Shown here one piece after another: positions 63,896 through 64,000 of a DNA stretch of 64,000 nucleotides. How positions within the stretch are numbered: the stretch's first letter is position 1; every line of letters starts with the position of its first letter. This stretch comes from Metallosphaera sedula DSM 5348 (GTDB taxonomy: Archaea; Thermoproteota; Thermoprotei_A; Sulfolobales; Sulfolobaceae). The position numbers and the translations under genes were made by a program. Under the pieces are notes generated by a model that saw nothing but the letters and a program-made list of their open reading frames with translations, was not told the origin of the DNA and searched no databases. The stretch is from NCBI RefSeq assembly GCF_000016605.1, contig NC_009440.1, forward strand, positions 1,377,789 to 1,441,788, read 5' to 3'.

Positions 63896-64000
63896 TTACT
63901 GCTTCATTGGCAAAATTTTCACAGAGTTTTCATTTTCATCGAACACTACTCTAACCAGGTCTCCCTCCTTTATCTGGAACTTCTGCCTGATTCTAGCTGG
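63896..64000 (-). CDS. AbrB/SpoVT-type DNA-binding protein, C-terminal end only
   Basis: The last 34 codons of a gene that runs out of the window read ARIRQKFQIKEGDLVRVVFD and end ILPMKQ. The pattern of a beta strand, a Gly-Asp turn and another strand is that of the swapped-hairpin AbrB fold found in antitoxins and small archaeal regulators. The N-terminal half is outside. Between it and aconitase (63758-63895) I see no other gene. Confidence 0.55.
   Translation of the reverse strand, partial: PARIRQKFQIKEGDLVRVVFDENENSVKILPMKQ

Overview
The window reads as chromosome of a thermoacidophilic crenarchaeon of the order Sulfolobales, most likely Metallosphaera sedula or a very close relative. 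The signs are leaderless genes with a TATA-like box about 25 bases upstream of the start codon, GGTGA-type ribosome binding sites inside operons, a zinc ferredoxin, thermopsin, a Dpo2-type polymerase, and enzymes of the 3-hydroxypropionate/4-hydroxybutyrate (3HP/4HB) carbon fixation cycle. The gene order at 13-18.5 kb (CoA ligase, hydroxyacyl-CoA dehydrogenase, two alcohol-dehydrogenase-fold reductases around a CBS protein) and the acetyl-CoA-synthetase-like gene at 46.8 kb match what I remember of M. sedula Msed_1422-1426 and Msed_1456. That match is from memory, not from a search.

Layout. 0.3-5 kb: small regulator, Pat-like acetyltransferase, pyruvate kinase with a helical-repeat partner, an FAD amine oxidase-like gene, a HEAT-like repeat protein and an Urm1/SAMP-like ubiquitin-fold protein. 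5-13 kb: glycogen island (glycogen synthase, GH57, nucleotidyltransferase, GH15 glucoamylase, debranching enzyme) arranged around a 34-bp divergent promoter. 13-18.5 kb: 3HP/4HB cycle genes. 18.6-20 kb: decayed IS200/IS605-type TnpB element. 20.1-26.5 kb: a six-gene energy-converting-hydrogenase-related (Ehr) membrane complex preceded by what looks like a fluoride riboswitch. 26.7-33.5 kb: AP endonuclease, then zinc ferredoxin / hemerythrin / membrane protein, a winged-helix regulator and a DUF2249-cupin protein, all three promoters carrying the same palindrome; an esterase, small proteins, a methyltransferase and a broken gene. 33.7-36.5 kb: Dpo2 polymerase with a RecA-like partner and an RNase-H-fold predicted nuclease. 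36.5-46.3 kb: permeases, purE-purK, ModE-like regulator, tpiA, GTP-PEP carboxykinase, MFS transporter, MBL hydrolase. 46.8-51.6 kb: 3-hydroxypropionyl-CoA synthetase, formate-dehydrogenase-like molybdoenzyme, aldose epimerase. 51.6-55.5 kb: small regulator and two C-terminally anchored surface proteins, one thermopsin-like. 55.7-63.8 kb: fumarase, glycolate/lactate-oxidase-like subunits, a nickel/cobalt-type permease with a perfect operator, and aconitase. The window ends inside an AbrB-like gene.

How the genes fit together: the window holds central carbon metabolism of a CO2-fixing archaeon. 3HP-CoA synthetase, acryloyl-CoA reductase, succinic semialdehyde reductase and hydroxyacyl-CoA dehydrogenase serve the cycle; PEP carboxykinase, triosephosphate isomerase and pyruvate kinase connect it to gluconeogenesis and glycolysis; the glycogen island stores the product; fumarase and aconitase belong to the citric acid cycle. 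The most unusual items are the riboswitch-controlled Ehr operon and the palindrome-linked ferredoxin/hemerythrin/DUF2249 regulon. No rRNA, tRNA or CRISPR array was seen.
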